From positions 149,630 to 213,629 of the forward strand of contig NZ_FYEK01000027.1 of the NCBI RefSeq assembly GCF_900187885.1: DNA of 64,000 nucleotides, written 5' to 3'. This DNA comes from Thermoflexus hugenholtzii JAD2 (GTDB lineage: Bacteria; Chloroflexota; Anaerolineae; Thermoflexales; Thermoflexaceae). Under the pieces are notes generated by a model. That model was not told where the DNA came from. It was given only the letters and a program-made list of their open reading frames with translations, and did no database searches. Shown one piece after another: positions 42,891 through 50,909 of the stretch (position 1 is its first letter; each line of letters opens with the position of its first letter). Both the position numbers and the translations under genes were made by a program.

Positions 42891-42986
42891 GTCGCAGGGG
42901 GTGTGTCCCAAGATTGTAGGGCAAATGTTCGCAGTTGTCCTACAAGGCGGCCAGGCCCGACAAAATCAGGACACACCCGTCGCAGG
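42891..42986. mobile_element. 80-bp MITE with perfect 10-bp terminal inverted repeats and 8-bp target duplication
   Basis: The element spans 42899-42978: GGGTGTGTCC at the left end and its exact complement GGACACACCC at the right end. It is flanked directly by GTCGCAGG at 42891-42898 and again at 42979-42986, a perfect 8-bp target-site duplication. An inner inverted repeat TTGTAGG/CCTACAA (about 42914-42942) lies within. There is no coding capacity, so it must be moved by a transposase elsewhere. It sits in the untranslated gap before the TPP riboswitch. Confidence 0.85.
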
Positions 42987-42993
42987 CAAATGA

Positions 42994-43023
42994 TGGACAA
43001 GGAGTGGAAATTGCAGGTAAACT
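42994..43023 (+). promoter_or_regulatory. Possible promoter upstream of the TPP riboswitch
   Basis: TGGACA (42994-42999), 18-bp spacer and TAAACT (43018-43023), about 40 bp before the riboswitch aptamer. It begins only a few bases after the MITE target duplication. Acceptable but not strong. Confidence 0.4.
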
Positions 43024-43063
43024 TAAGTAAGCAACGGTCTCCTGGATCTCAGCAGCAGGCGGA

Positions 43064-43177
43064 TTCCCGGGGGAGTCCGCGGGGAAGCGGGCTGAGAGGG
43101 CGCCTTCCGGAGGGGATTCCCCGAAGGCCCGGCGCCGACCCTTTGAACCTGATCCGGATCATGCCGGCGGAGGGAAG
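43064..43177 (+). ncRNA. TPP (thi-box) riboswitch
   Basis: The thi-box core is plain: CTGAGA (43092-43097), GACCCTTTGAACCTGATC (43137-43154), CATGCCGGCGGAGGGAA (about 43160-43176), and the closing P1 helix TTCCC/GGGAA (from about 43064 to 43176). A variable P3 stem GCGCC...GGCGC lies between. It precedes a thiamine pyrophosphokinase gene on the same strand, so it should repress that gene when TPP is high. Confidence 0.93.
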
Positions 43178-43212
43178 GGAACGATGCGTCTTCGGTTCGC
43201 CGTTCAGGGGGC

Positions 43213-43254
43213 ACTCCGAAGTCCCTCCTGGGGAGTTTCTCTCTCCATTCTTTT
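43213..43254 (+). terminator. Candidate TPP-responsive terminator
   Basis: ACTCC (43213-43217) pairs with GGAGT (43232-43236), followed by TTCTCTCTCCATTCTTTT. It lies between the riboswitch and the thiN gene and could be the expression platform. The stem is short, and the 257-bp stretch 43178-43433 otherwise shows no recognised gene. Confidence 0.35.
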
Positions 43255-43433
43255 GACTCTCCCGGCGCGTCTCCTGAGGCCATGTGCGCTGGATGCCCTC
43301 AGCCGGTTCTCTTCAGCCTACGGTGTAACGCCGGACAGAAGGAGCCGCGCCCCTTTCGTCGCCGCTCTCCAAACGCTTTCTCCGCGGAGGAGAGTCGAGA
43401 GACCCTGGCATTCTGAGTGGGAGGCATAAACCG

Positions 43434-44066
43434 ATGATCGTGGTGGTGGCCGGCGGGGAGGTGGATCCTGAGGCGTTGCGCCGGGCGGTCTCCGGCGCGC
43501 GCTGGATCCTGGCCGCGGATGGGGGAGCGGCCCACCTGCGGGCCATCGGCGTCCTCCCCCATCGGGTGATCGGGGATCTGGATTCCATGGATCCGGAGAC
43601 CCTCGCTTGGCTGGAAGTCCACGGGGTCCCGATCGAGCGCCACCCGGTGGATAAGGACGCCACGGACCTGGAGCTGGCTCTGGATCACGCCCGGACCCTG
43701 GGGACGACCATCCGGGTGTTCGGAGCGTGGGGCTCCCGGCTGGATCAGACCCTGGCCTCGCTGCTGCTTCTGGCCCACCCCCGATGGGCGGGCTGTGACA
43801 TCCGGTTTGTGGGAGAAGGACGGGAGGCCTTCGTGATCCGGGAGGAGGACTGGATCGAGGGGGAGCCGGGGGATCGGGTCTCCCTGATCCCGCTGATCGG
43901 GGACACGGAGGGGGTGACGCTGGAGGGGCTGTTCTACCCCCTGACGGAGGGGACGCTGCCTTTCGCGGCCACCCTGGGGGTGAGCAACCGGCTGATCGCC
44001 CCCCGGGCCCGGGTGCGGGTCCGACGGGGCCTCCTCCTGGTGATCCACGAGCGGGGAGAGGGTTAA
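43434..44066 (+). CDS. thiN: Thiamine pyrophosphokinase
   Basis: 210-residue cytoplasmic enzyme converting thiamine to thiamine diphosphate with ATP. The N-terminal half has ILAADGGAAHLRAIGVLPHRVIGDLDSM (about residues 22-49) and the signature DKDATDLELALDHA. The central FGAWGSRLDQTLASLLLL and the small C-terminal beta domain (VSLIPLIGD, SNRLI) complete the TPK fold. It is controlled by the TPP riboswitch upstream. The thiamine-type transporter genes downstream make a salvage set with it. Confidence 0.92.
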   Translation: MIVVVAGGEVDPEALRRAVSGARWILAADGGAAHLRAIGVLPHRVIGDLDSMDPETLAWLEVHGVPIERHPVDKDATDLELALDHARTLGTTIRVFGAWGSRLDQTLASLLLLAHPRWAGCDIRFVGEGREAFVIREEDWIEGEPGDRVSLIPLIGDTEGVTLEGLFYPLTEGTLPFAATLGVSNRLIAPRARVRVRRGLLLVIHERGEG

Positions 44067-44116
44067 ACCCGCAGCTGGGGATGGCTGCAGCCTGCAGACA
44101 GGATCATGGAGGACCG

Positions 44117-44514
44117 CCGGTTCGGGACGAAAGTGGCTTCCGCCGCGACCCACAAAGTAGGCCGAGATTCATTTCGGCCCGCATCCTGTCGGAGAGGTTC
44201 GGGGCGAAGGCCCATCCTAAGGCTGATGTTTGCAGGAGCGACTTCAGCCGCGAACTTTTGATCATCGAAGACGGGAGTTCGGGGCGAAAGCCCCTCCTAC
44301 AAAAACCGTCTTTTCGTAGGAGCCGCGACCCTTGCTGTTTCGAGGATGGAGGGTTCGGGCTGTAGGAACAGCCTTCGACGCGGCCCCTCGCGAGATCGAA
44401 AACGAAGGTTTGGGGCGAAAGCCTCTCCTACAGAAGCCCATTTTTGTAGGAGCGGCTTCAGCCGCGACCTTCGCGTCATCGAGAACCGGAGGTTCGGGTC
44501 GAAGGATCGCGGCT
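44117..44514. repeat. REP/BIME-like palindromic repeat array 2
   Basis: Occupies most of the 647-bp gap between thiN and the thiamine-binding lipoprotein gene. Same family as the array at 20201-20720, with variant arms GGGGCGAAAGCCCC and CGGCTTCAGCCG bounded by GTAGGAG and CTCCTAC. The clearest full copy is about 44230-44301; others are 44315-44432 (nested or degenerate) and 44446-44514. A GCCGAGATTCATTTCGGC hairpin lies at about 44161. The rest of the gap (44515-44713) shows no gene. Confidence 0.82.
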
Positions 44515-44713
44515 CTTTCTCTACCGATGATCGGCGATGGGATGGAGGGCAACTTCCTGCAGTTGCTCTGCTTGGACCGCAAGGCGCAACGGGAGGGGAG
44601 AGGCTGGCCTCTGCTCCTATCCGATCGTTCAAGGACATGAGCCAAAGCGAAAGCCCCTCCTGCCGTTGTGAGGTGAAGTGGCCTTCAGACCTTCCTATCC
44701 GGAGGCAGGGACC

Positions 44714-45841
44714 ATGAAGCGTCGAGCGATTCTCATCGGCGTGCTGATGGCGCTCACCGCAGCTTGCACCACGCCTGCGGTGACGCCGATGCCCTCGCCG
44801 GTCCCGGCGTCGCCGGCTCCCACGCCCTCCCCGAGCCCGGCGACGCCCACGGCCACGCCGGCGGGCCCGCGGGAGCTGGTGCTGATGACCCACGACAGCT
44901 TCGCCGTCAGCGAGGAGGTGCTGCGGGAGTTCGAGCAGCGCTACCACGCGCGGGTCCAGATCCTCAAGGCGGGCGATGCAGGGGCCGCCCTCAACAAGGC
45001 CATCCTGGCCAAGGGGGCACCCCTGGCCGACGTGTTCTTCGGGGTCGACAACACCTTCTTCAGCCGGGCCATCCGGGAGGACCTCTTCGAACCCTACCGG
45101 CCGAAGGGCCTGGAGGAGATCCCCGCGGAGTTCATCCTGGACCCCGAGCTCCGGCTGATCCCCATCGATTACGGCGACGTCTGCGTGAACTATGACAAGA
45201 AATACTTTCGGGAGAAGGGGCTGAAGCCGCCGGAGACCCTGGAGGACCTCGCGCGGCCGGAGTATCGGGGCTTGCTGGTGGTGGAGAACCCGGCCACCTC
45301 CTCCCCGGGCCTGGCGTTCATGCTGGCCACGATCGCCCACTTCGGGGAGGAGCGCTGGTTGGATTTCTGGCGGGCCCTGAAGGCCAACGACGTGAAGATC
45401 ACCGAGGGCTGGGAGGACGCGTATTACAAAGAGTTCAGCGGGGCCACGGGGAGCCCGGGGACGCGCCCGCTGGTGGTGAGCTACGCCACCAGCCCGGCGG
45501 CGGAGGTGTATTTCAGCCAGGGCCAGCTCTCCGAGCCTCCCACCGGGAACGTCCTGGGGAAGGACGCCTGCTTCCGCCAGATCGAGTTCGCCGGCATCCT
45601 GAAAGGGGCGCGGAACCGGGACCTGGCGGAGCGCTGGATGGATTACATGATCAGCCTGCGCTTCCAGGAGGACATCCCCCTCCAGATGTTCGTCTTCCCG
45701 GTCCACCCGAAGGCGAAGCTCCCGGACTTCTTCCAGAAGTTCGCGGAGGTCCCGAAGGAGCCCGCCCGCCTGGATCCCGCCCGGATCGATGCCAACCGGG
45801 AGCGGTGGATCCAGGAGTGGACGGATTTGATGCTGCGGTGA
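44714..45841 (+). CDS. thiB: Thiamine-type ABC transporter substrate-binding lipoprotein
   Basis: 375-residue exported binding protein of the ThiB/TbpA type (family 1 extracellular binding proteins). The signal peptide ends in a lipobox (LTAAC, Cys 18), then a Pro/Ser/Thr linker to about residue 52, then ELVLMTHDSFAVSEEVLREFE, a characteristic thiamine-binding-protein opening. The VFFGVDNTFFSRA and IPIDYGDVCVNYDKKYF segments follow. ATG 44714 is used. It lies downstream of thiN and upstream of a permease, separated from it by a Uma2 gene. Thiamine specificity is inferred from family and context. Confidence 0.87.
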   Translation: MKRRAILIGVLMALTAACTTPAVTPMPSPVPASPAPTPSPSPATPTATPAGPRELVLMTHDSFAVSEEVLREFEQRYHARVQILKAGDAGAALNKAILAKGAPLADVFFGVDNTFFSRAIREDLFEPYRPKGLEEIPAEFILDPELRLIPIDYGDVCVNYDKKYFREKGLKPPETLEDLARPEYRGLLVVENPATSSPGLAFMLATIAHFGEERWLDFWRALKANDVKITEGWEDAYYKEFSGATGSPGTRPLVVSYATSPAAEVYFSQGQLSEPPTGNVLGKDACFRQIEFAGILKGARNRDLAERWMDYMISLRFQEDIPLQMFVFPVHPKAKLPDFFQKFAEVPKEPARLDPARIDANRERWIQEWTDLMLR

Positions 45842-45906
45842 GGGTCAAGCAAAATGAGGGGAGTGCGGTTCCGGCTCGCCCGAACCGGGGTGCGGGAGGT
45901 CCGGCG

Positions 45907-46551
45907 ATGCGGGTTCGGTTGATGACGGAAAGCGGTGAGGAGATCATGGGCGCTTTTCTGCTCCGTCTGGGAGGATGGACCGAGGCCCGTTACTTTGAAG
46001 AGGCGCCGGAGGATCATCTCTGGGAGTTCGAGGACGGGGAGGTGATCGTGCACTCGCCGGCCACCCTCTCCCACCAGCGCCTGGTGGGATTTCTCTCCTT
46101 CCTGCTGCGGGGCTACGTTGAGGCCCATGGGCTGGGAGAGGTCTTCAACGCACCAGCGGTTCTTCGCCTGCGGCCGGGGGCGGTCAAAGAGCCGGACCTC
46201 TTTTTCGTGCATCGGGATCGTCTCCCGGGGAGCCGCTCTGACTGGGTGGAGGGCCCGGCGGACCTGGTGGTGGAGGTCGTCTCCCCTTCCACTCGGCGCT
46301 ATGACCTCGAAGAGAAAGCCCGGATATACGAAGAGGGCGGGGTTCGGGAATACTGGGTGGTGGATCCAGAGCGCCAGGTGGTGACGATTCACCGGCTCGG
46401 TCACCCCGGCTACCGGGTGGGGGAGATCTCCCGGGGGCGGATCCCATCTACAGCGGTCCCCGGGTTCTGGATCGAAGCGGAATGGCTGTGGCGGGATCCG
46501 CTCCCCGCTGCCCTGGAATGTCTCCGGCAGATCCTGGAGGCGTCCGGGTAA
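45907..46551 (+). CDS. Uma2-family (DUF820) PD-(D/E)XK nuclease-like protein
   Basis: 214 residues with the Uma2 core: the DGEVIVHSPATLSHQRLVGFL N-terminal block, then AVKEPDLFFVHRDRL, VVEVVSPSTRRYDLEEKARIYEEGGVREYWVVDPE. This contains the PD and ExxS-x-K restriction-like residues. The longer in-frame start at 45805 overlaps the thiB end; ATG 45907 is preferred. Uma2 genes are abundant, often multicopy, in Chloroflexota and cyanobacteria, with unknown function. Its place between transporter genes suggests a recent insertion. Confidence 0.8.
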   Translation: MRVRLMTESGEEIMGAFLLRLGGWTEARYFEEAPEDHLWEFEDGEVIVHSPATLSHQRLVGFLSFLLRGYVEAHGLGEVFNAPAVLRLRPGAVKEPDLFFVHRDRLPGSRSDWVEGPADLVVEVVSPSTRRYDLEEKARIYEEGGVREYWVVDPERQVVTIHRLGHPGYRVGEISRGRIPSTAVPGFWIEAEWLWRDPLPAALECLRQILEASG

Positions 46552-46593
46552 GCCGGACGTCTGTCGAGGATCGGTCAGGGCTGCCTGCACAGG

Positions 46594-48342
46594 ATGCGAA
46601 CCCGCATGGGAAAAGTGGGCCGACGGGATCTCCTGCTGGCGCTGCCGCTTCTGTTCTTTTCCCTCTTTTATGCATATCCCATTATCTCGATCCTGCGCCT
46701 GAGCCTCATGCCCGCAGGCGTCCTGGAAGGGGAGGCGATCCTTCGGACCCTGGGAAGCCCGTCCTTCCGGAAGGTCCTGGGGTTCACGGTGGGGCAGGCG
46801 GCCCTTTCCACGGTGGTGACCCTTCTCCTCGGGCTCCCCCTGGCGGGCCTCTTCGCCCGTTATCAGCTGCCCGGCCGCCGCCTGTGGCAGGCGATGGCCA
46901 CCGTCCCCTTTGTGCTCCCCACGGTGGTGGTGGCGGCGGCCTTCACGGCCCTCCTGGGCCCTCGGGGCTGGGTGAATCAGGCCCTGATGGCCCTGTTCGG
47001 CCTCCCGGAACCACCGATCCCCTTTGTGAACACCCTGACCGCCATCGTCGTCGCCCACGTGTTCTACAACCTCACGCTGGTGCTGCGCATCGTGGGGAAC
47101 GCCTGGAGCCATCTGGATCCCATCCTGGAGATGGCGGCCCAGACCCTGGGGGCGGATCGCTGGCGGGTCCTCACGCGGGTGACCGGGCCGTTGTTGCTCC
47201 CGGCCATCCTGGCCGCCGCGGCCCTGGTGTTCCTGTTCGATTTCACCAGCTTCGGGGTGGTGTTGCTGCTGGGGGGTCCCCGGTATGCCACACTGGAGGT
47301 GGAGATCTACCGGCAGGCCGTTGGCCTCTTCAATTTGCCGGCGGCGGCCACCCTCTCGCTGGTCCAGCTGGCCTTCAACTTCGCGCTCCTGTATCTCTAC
47401 ACGCGGCTCCAGGCCCGTTGGGTTGTTCCCTTGGAATGGCGGCCGGAGGCCTCCACCGCCCGTCCGTTGCGGACGTGGGAGGAGCGCTTGCTGGCGGGCC
47501 TGGCGCTGGCGATCCTTTTCCTCTGGATCGGCCTGCCGTTGCTGGCCTTGGCCCTGCGCTCGGTGACCCCCATGACCCTGCGCAAGCCCGGCGAGCCGGC
47601 TTACTACACCGGATGGATCACCCTGGGCTACTACCGGGAGCTCTGGATCAACCGGCGCGGCGCCGTCACTTACGTGGCGCCCATCGAGGCGGTCCGTAAT
47701 TCCCTGCTCTTCGCGGCCGCGACCATGGGCCTCTCATTGTTTCTGGGCGGGCTGGCCGCTTACGGGCTGGCGGGCCGGCGTCGCATCCGCTGGCTGGATC
47801 CGCTGCTCATGCTCCCTCTTTCCACTTCGGCGGTCACCCTGGGGTTCGGGTTCCTGGTCGGCTTCAGCCATCCGCCGGAGCCGTTGCGGGCGTGGCCGGG
47901 GCTGGTGGCGGCGGTGCAGGCCCTGCGCACCTCGCCGCTGCTGGTGGTGATCGCCCACACCCTGATCGCCTATCCGTTCGTGGTGCGCATCCTCCTGCCG
48001 GCCCTGGAGGGGATGAACCCGCGCTGGCGGGAGGCGGCGATGACCCTGGGGGCCTCGCCGGCGCAGGTCTGGTGGCGGGTGGAGCTGCCCCTGCTGGGCC
48101 GGGCGTGGCTGGCCGCCGCCGTCTTCGCCTTCTGCGTCTCCCTGGGGGAGTTCGGGGCCACCGCCCTCATCGCCCGGCCCACCATGCCCACCATGCCCCT
48201 GGCCATCGCCCGCTTCCTCAGCCAGCCCGGGGAGCTGAACCTGGGCCAAGCCATGGCGATGAGCACATTGTTGCTCCTCCTCACCTTCCTCGGTATCCTT
48301 CTCATCGAACGGTTCCGCTACCGGGGGATCGGGACGTTTTGA
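46594..48342 (+). CDS. thiP: Thiamine-type ABC transporter permease (ThiP-like, duplicated)
   Basis: 582-residue integral membrane protein with about 12 helices in two homologous halves. Each half carries an EAA-type loop: ILEMAAQTLGADRWRVLTRVTGPLL (about residues 177-201) and REAAMTLGASPAQVWWRVELPLL (near 487). This single-chain duplicated architecture is that of ThiP/FbpB-type permeases. No ATPase partner gene follows in this window, so it must use an ATPase encoded elsewhere. Cotranscription with thiB across the Uma2 gene is likely. Confidence 0.87.
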   Translation: MRTRMGKVGRRDLLLALPLLFFSLFYAYPIISILRLSLMPAGVLEGEAILRTLGSPSFRKVLGFTVGQAALSTVVTLLLGLPLAGLFARYQLPGRRLWQAMATVPFVLPTVVVAAAFTALLGPRGWVNQALMALFGLPEPPIPFVNTLTAIVVAHVFYNLTLVLRIVGNAWSHLDPILEMAAQTLGADRWRVLTRVTGPLLLPAILAAAALVFLFDFTSFGVVLLLGGPRYATLEVEIYRQAVGLFNLPAAATLSLVQLAFNFALLYLYTRLQARWVVPLEWRPEASTARPLRTWEERLLAGLALAILFLWIGLPLLALALRSVTPMTLRKPGEPAYYTGWITLGYYRELWINRRGAVTYVAPIEAVRNSLLFAAATMGLSLFLGGLAAYGLAGRRRIRWLDPLLMLPLSTSAVTLGFGFLVGFSHPPEPLRAWPGLVAAVQALRTSPLLVVIAHTLIAYPFVVRILLPALEGMNPRWREAAMTLGASPAQVWWRVELPLLGRAWLAAAVFAFCVSLGEFGATALIARPTMPTMPLAIARFLSQPGELNLGQAMAMSTLLLLLTFLGILLIERFRYRGIGTF

Positions 48343-48353
48343 AGGAGGAGGGG

Positions 48354-48926
48354 ATGCGGCAGCGGGTGGTTGCGGTGTTCGGCGGCCACGCCCCGGCGCC
48401 GGGATCCGCGGATTACGAGATGGCCCGGGAGCTGGGCCGCCGCCTGGCCGAGGCCGGCTTCATCGTGATGAGCGGCGGGTATGGAGGGACGATGGAAGCG
48501 GTCAGCCGCGGGGCGCGGGAAGCCGGCGGGCTCGCCATCGGGGTCACGGTGGACCTGTTCGACCGCTGGGGGTTGAAGGCCAACCCCTATCTCGATGTGG
48601 AGATCAAGTTCCCCACCCTCTTCCAGCGCCTGCATTACCTGGTGACCGCCGGCGACGCCCTGGTCGCCCTGCCCGGCGGCATCGGGACGTTGAGCGAGAT
48701 GGCCATGGCCTGGAGCCTCCTCCAGACCCGGGAGCTGGCCCCCCGGCCCTTCCTCCTGATCGGGGCGCGCTGGCGCCGCCTGCTGGAGGCCTATCACGAT
48801 CCCCTCTACATCCGGGAGGAGGACCTGGACCTGCTGCAGGTGGTGGAAAGCGTGGAGGAGGCGGTTCTTCGATTGCAGGCCATGATAGCGGAAGGGGCGC
48901 CGGTGGGATCAGGGCCGCGAGGTTGA
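48354..48926 (+). CDS. LOG-family/TIGR00725 nucleotide-binding protein
   Basis: 190-residue Rossmann-like protein with FGGHAPAPGSADYEMA near the N-terminus, VMSGGYGGTMEAVSRGA in the middle and the PGGIGTLSEMAMAW signature (about residues 107-120) of the LOG/lysine-decarboxylase-like superfamily. Members cleave nucleoside-5'-monophosphates (cytokinin-activating type) or are uncharacterised. AAGGAGGAGGGG precedes ATG 48354, 11 bp after the permease stop, implying cotranscription. Confidence 0.82.
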   Translation: MRQRVVAVFGGHAPAPGSADYEMARELGRRLAEAGFIVMSGGYGGTMEAVSRGAREAGGLAIGVTVDLFDRWGLKANPYLDVEIKFPTLFQRLHYLVTAGDALVALPGGIGTLSEMAMAWSLLQTRELAPRPFLLIGARWRRLLEAYHDPLYIREEDLDLLQVVESVEEAVLRLQAMIAEGAPVGSGPRG

Positions 48927-48951
48927 GATCGTTTCGGAAGGGGAAGCGGCG

Positions 48952-50082
48952 ATGAAGATCCTGTGCGTGGACATCGGAACCGGGACCCAGGACATCCTCC
49001 TCTACGACAGCGAGAAGGAGCTGGAGAACGCCTATCAGCTGGTCCTGCCCTCGCCGACCATGCGGGTGGCGCGAGCGGTGCGGCAGGCCACCCGGGAGCG
49101 TCGGCCGATCCTCTTGACCGGCGTCCTGATGGGCGGCGGGCCGTGCCAGTGGGCGGTGGAGGACCACCTGCGGGCCGGCCTCCCGGTGTATGCGACGCCG
49201 GAAGCGGCGCAGACGTTCAACGATGATCTGGACGCGGTGCAGGCGATGGGGGTGCGCCTCGTCAGCGAGGACGAGGCCGCTCGCATGGGGGATCGGGTGG
49301 TCCATCTGGTGTTGCGGGACTTCGACTGGGAGGCGTTGCGGCGAGCCTTCGAGGCCTTCGGGGTGCCCCTACGGCCGGACGGGGTCGCCGTGGCGGTCTT
49401 CGATCACGGGGCGGCGCCACCCGGTTACTCCGACCGCAGGTTCCGGTTCGATTACCTGGCTCAGCGTTTGGCCGAACATCGGGCGCTCACCGTCTTCGCC
49501 CATCGAGGGGAGGAGATCCCTGCCCCCCTCACCCGGTTGCAGGCGGTGGTGCGCACGGTGCGGGAGGCCTTCGACGGCCCGGTGGTGGGGATGGACACCG
49601 CCCCTGCGGCGGCCCTGGGCGCGACGCTGGACCCTCGGGTGGCTTCCTGGCGGCAATGCCTGGTGGTGAACATCGGGAACTTCCACACCCTGGCCTTTCG
49701 CCTGCGGGAAGGGCAGGTGGAGGGGCTCTTCGAGCATCACACGGGCTTCCTGGATGGGGAGAAGCTGGACCGTCTGCTGGGCCGGCTGGCGGAGGGCGCC
49801 CTGGGTTTCGAGGAGGTGTTCGACGACATGGGCCACGGGGCGCTGGTGTTCGAGGTCGCGCCGATGCGGCCGGAAGGGGTGGCCGTCGTCGGGCCCCGCC
49901 GCGGGTTGTTGCGGGGATCTCGCCATCCAGTTTACTTTGCGGTCCCCTATGGAGACATGATGCTGGCGGGCTGCTTCGGGTTGCTCTGCGGCTTCGCCGC
50001 GTGCTATCCCGAATTCGCCCCGCTCATCCGGGATTCCCTTCAAGGCGCCCCGCGGCCCGCCCCCTGGGAGGTGGAGCGATAA
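48952..50082 (+). CDS. DUF1786 ASKHA-fold protein
   Basis: 376 residues beginning ILCVDIGTGTQDILLYDS, the phosphate-loop start of actin-like ATPases. LLTGVLMGGGPCQWAVEDHL and VVNIGNFHTLAFRL follow, the latter being the second nucleotide-binding block. It matches the DUF1786 family seen in archaea and some bacteria, sometimes annotated pyruvate-formate-lyase-activating-like without proof. Starts 25 bp after the LOG-type gene on the same strand. Function unknown. Confidence 0.75.
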   Translation: MKILCVDIGTGTQDILLYDSEKELENAYQLVLPSPTMRVARAVRQATRERRPILLTGVLMGGGPCQWAVEDHLRAGLPVYATPEAAQTFNDDLDAVQAMGVRLVSEDEAARMGDRVVHLVLRDFDWEALRRAFEAFGVPLRPDGVAVAVFDHGAAPPGYSDRRFRFDYLAQRLAEHRALTVFAHRGEEIPAPLTRLQAVVRTVREAFDGPVVGMDTAPAAALGATLDPRVASWRQCLVVNIGNFHTLAFRLREGQVEGLFEHHTGFLDGEKLDRLLGRLAEGALGFEEVFDDMGHGALVFEVAPMRPEGVAVVGPRRGLLRGSRHPVYFAVPYGDMMLAGCFGLLCGFAACYPEFAPLIRDSLQGAPRPAPWEVER

Positions 50083-50186
50083 CCGGGGGTTCCGCAGGGA
50101 GCGCCTCCCTATTTGCTCCGGCTTCGACCTGTTGCGGCGGGTCCATCCCATCCGCCCGCAGGTGCATCGCTTCCCTGAGCAGCAAG

Positions 50187-50402
50187 TCAGTGTTTATGGG
50201 AGAAAGCCAGAAAGCGCACAAGGACAAATGCGATGGTGAAACTGAGGGTACCGGCCAGCACCGGGAGGATCGCCTCCATCCATGTCCTTTGCTCAAAGCC
50301 CAACCACAGGGCTAGACCTGTGATCAGGAAGGCCGACGCCCCAACCACAGTGGGGAGCAGGATCTGGATCCAGAGATCGGCTTTTCGCTGCCCAGCGCCC
50401 AT
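50187..50402 (-). CDS. Small two-helix membrane protein, candidate immunity or export partner
   Basis: 71 residues, basic N-terminus (MGAGQRKADLW) and two hydrophobic helices (about residues 12-33 and 43-66) joined by a short loop, ending LAFSHKH. No family recognised. It starts 24 bp after the stop of the cysteine-rich precursor gene on the same strand, and base composition in both is less GC-rich than in the neighbourhood. Small membrane proteins directly following secreted-peptide genes often provide self-protection or export; that role is inference. Confidence 0.55.
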   Translation of the reverse strand: MGAGQRKADLWIQILLPTVVGASAFLITGLALWLGFEQRTWMEAILPVLAGTLSFTIAFVLVRFLAFSHKH

Positions 50403-50426
50403 GACTTCCTCCTTTCGAGCAAAGAT

Positions 50427-50897
50427 CTAGTAGAAACGTCCGCAACCGAAGTGGCATCCTCCTCCACACAGGCCGCCACACATCCCTCCGCAAATCAGGG
50501 TGCAGACCACGTTGGGTCCACAAATAATTACGCATGCTAATGCACATCTCACACCGCATAAACCACCACAAAGTGCATTACAGATCAAGCAATCCCAATC
50601 CACCTGATTGATCACGGGTGCTTCGAAGCGTTCGATTTCACCCCTTGAGCCGACCCTTAGAGCATATCGCTGCCCATTATTATGAGTATCTGCAGGTTCA
50701 ACCAAAATTCCGGCGGGAGGTTTGGGGCTTGCAGGCTCATGCTCGGCCTTCACTGACTTGGGGCTTCCTAAGATGGAGAGGGTGATCTGCGCGATGAGCG
50801 CCCCTCCGGCCCGGCGCAGGAAATCGCGCCTTCCCCAATCCCCGCCGAGCACGGGGCCGATCCGGGCCACGGCCTGGGCCACCCGCAGGGCCCGCAC
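50427..50897 (-). CDS. Twin-arginine-type precursor with C-terminal 13-cysteine CX3C-repeat peptide
   Basis: 156 residues from GTG 50897. WGRRDFLRRAGGALIAQITL (residues 21-40) is a twin-arginine-type signal: RR followed by a hydrophobic stretch. A Pro-rich and then hydrophilic segment (45-100) precedes a 54-residue tail with 13 cysteines at 103, 106, 110, 114, 118, 122, 126, 132, 136, 140, 144, 148 and 152, mostly four apart with Gly between. It resembles halocin-like Cys-rich secreted peptides only in general form. The upstream DCC gene is in the same frame, separated by one TAG, so both may once have been, or still be, one polypeptide. Confidence 0.65.
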   Translation of the reverse strand: MRALRVAQAVARIGPVLGGDWGRRDFLRRAGGALIAQITLSILGSPKSVKAEHEPASPKPPAGILVEPADTHNNGQRYALRVGSRGEIERFEAPVINQVDWDCLICNALCGGLCGVRCALACVIICGPNVVCTLICGGMCGGLCGGGCHFGCGRFY

Positions 50898-50909
50898 CGG
50901 GCCCAGGAC

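Noticed and set aside
43184-43429. Frame of 81 codons between the TPP riboswitch and thiN
   Set aside because: Arg/Ser/Leu-rich with no family resemblance, and it occupies the expected expression platform of the riboswitch.
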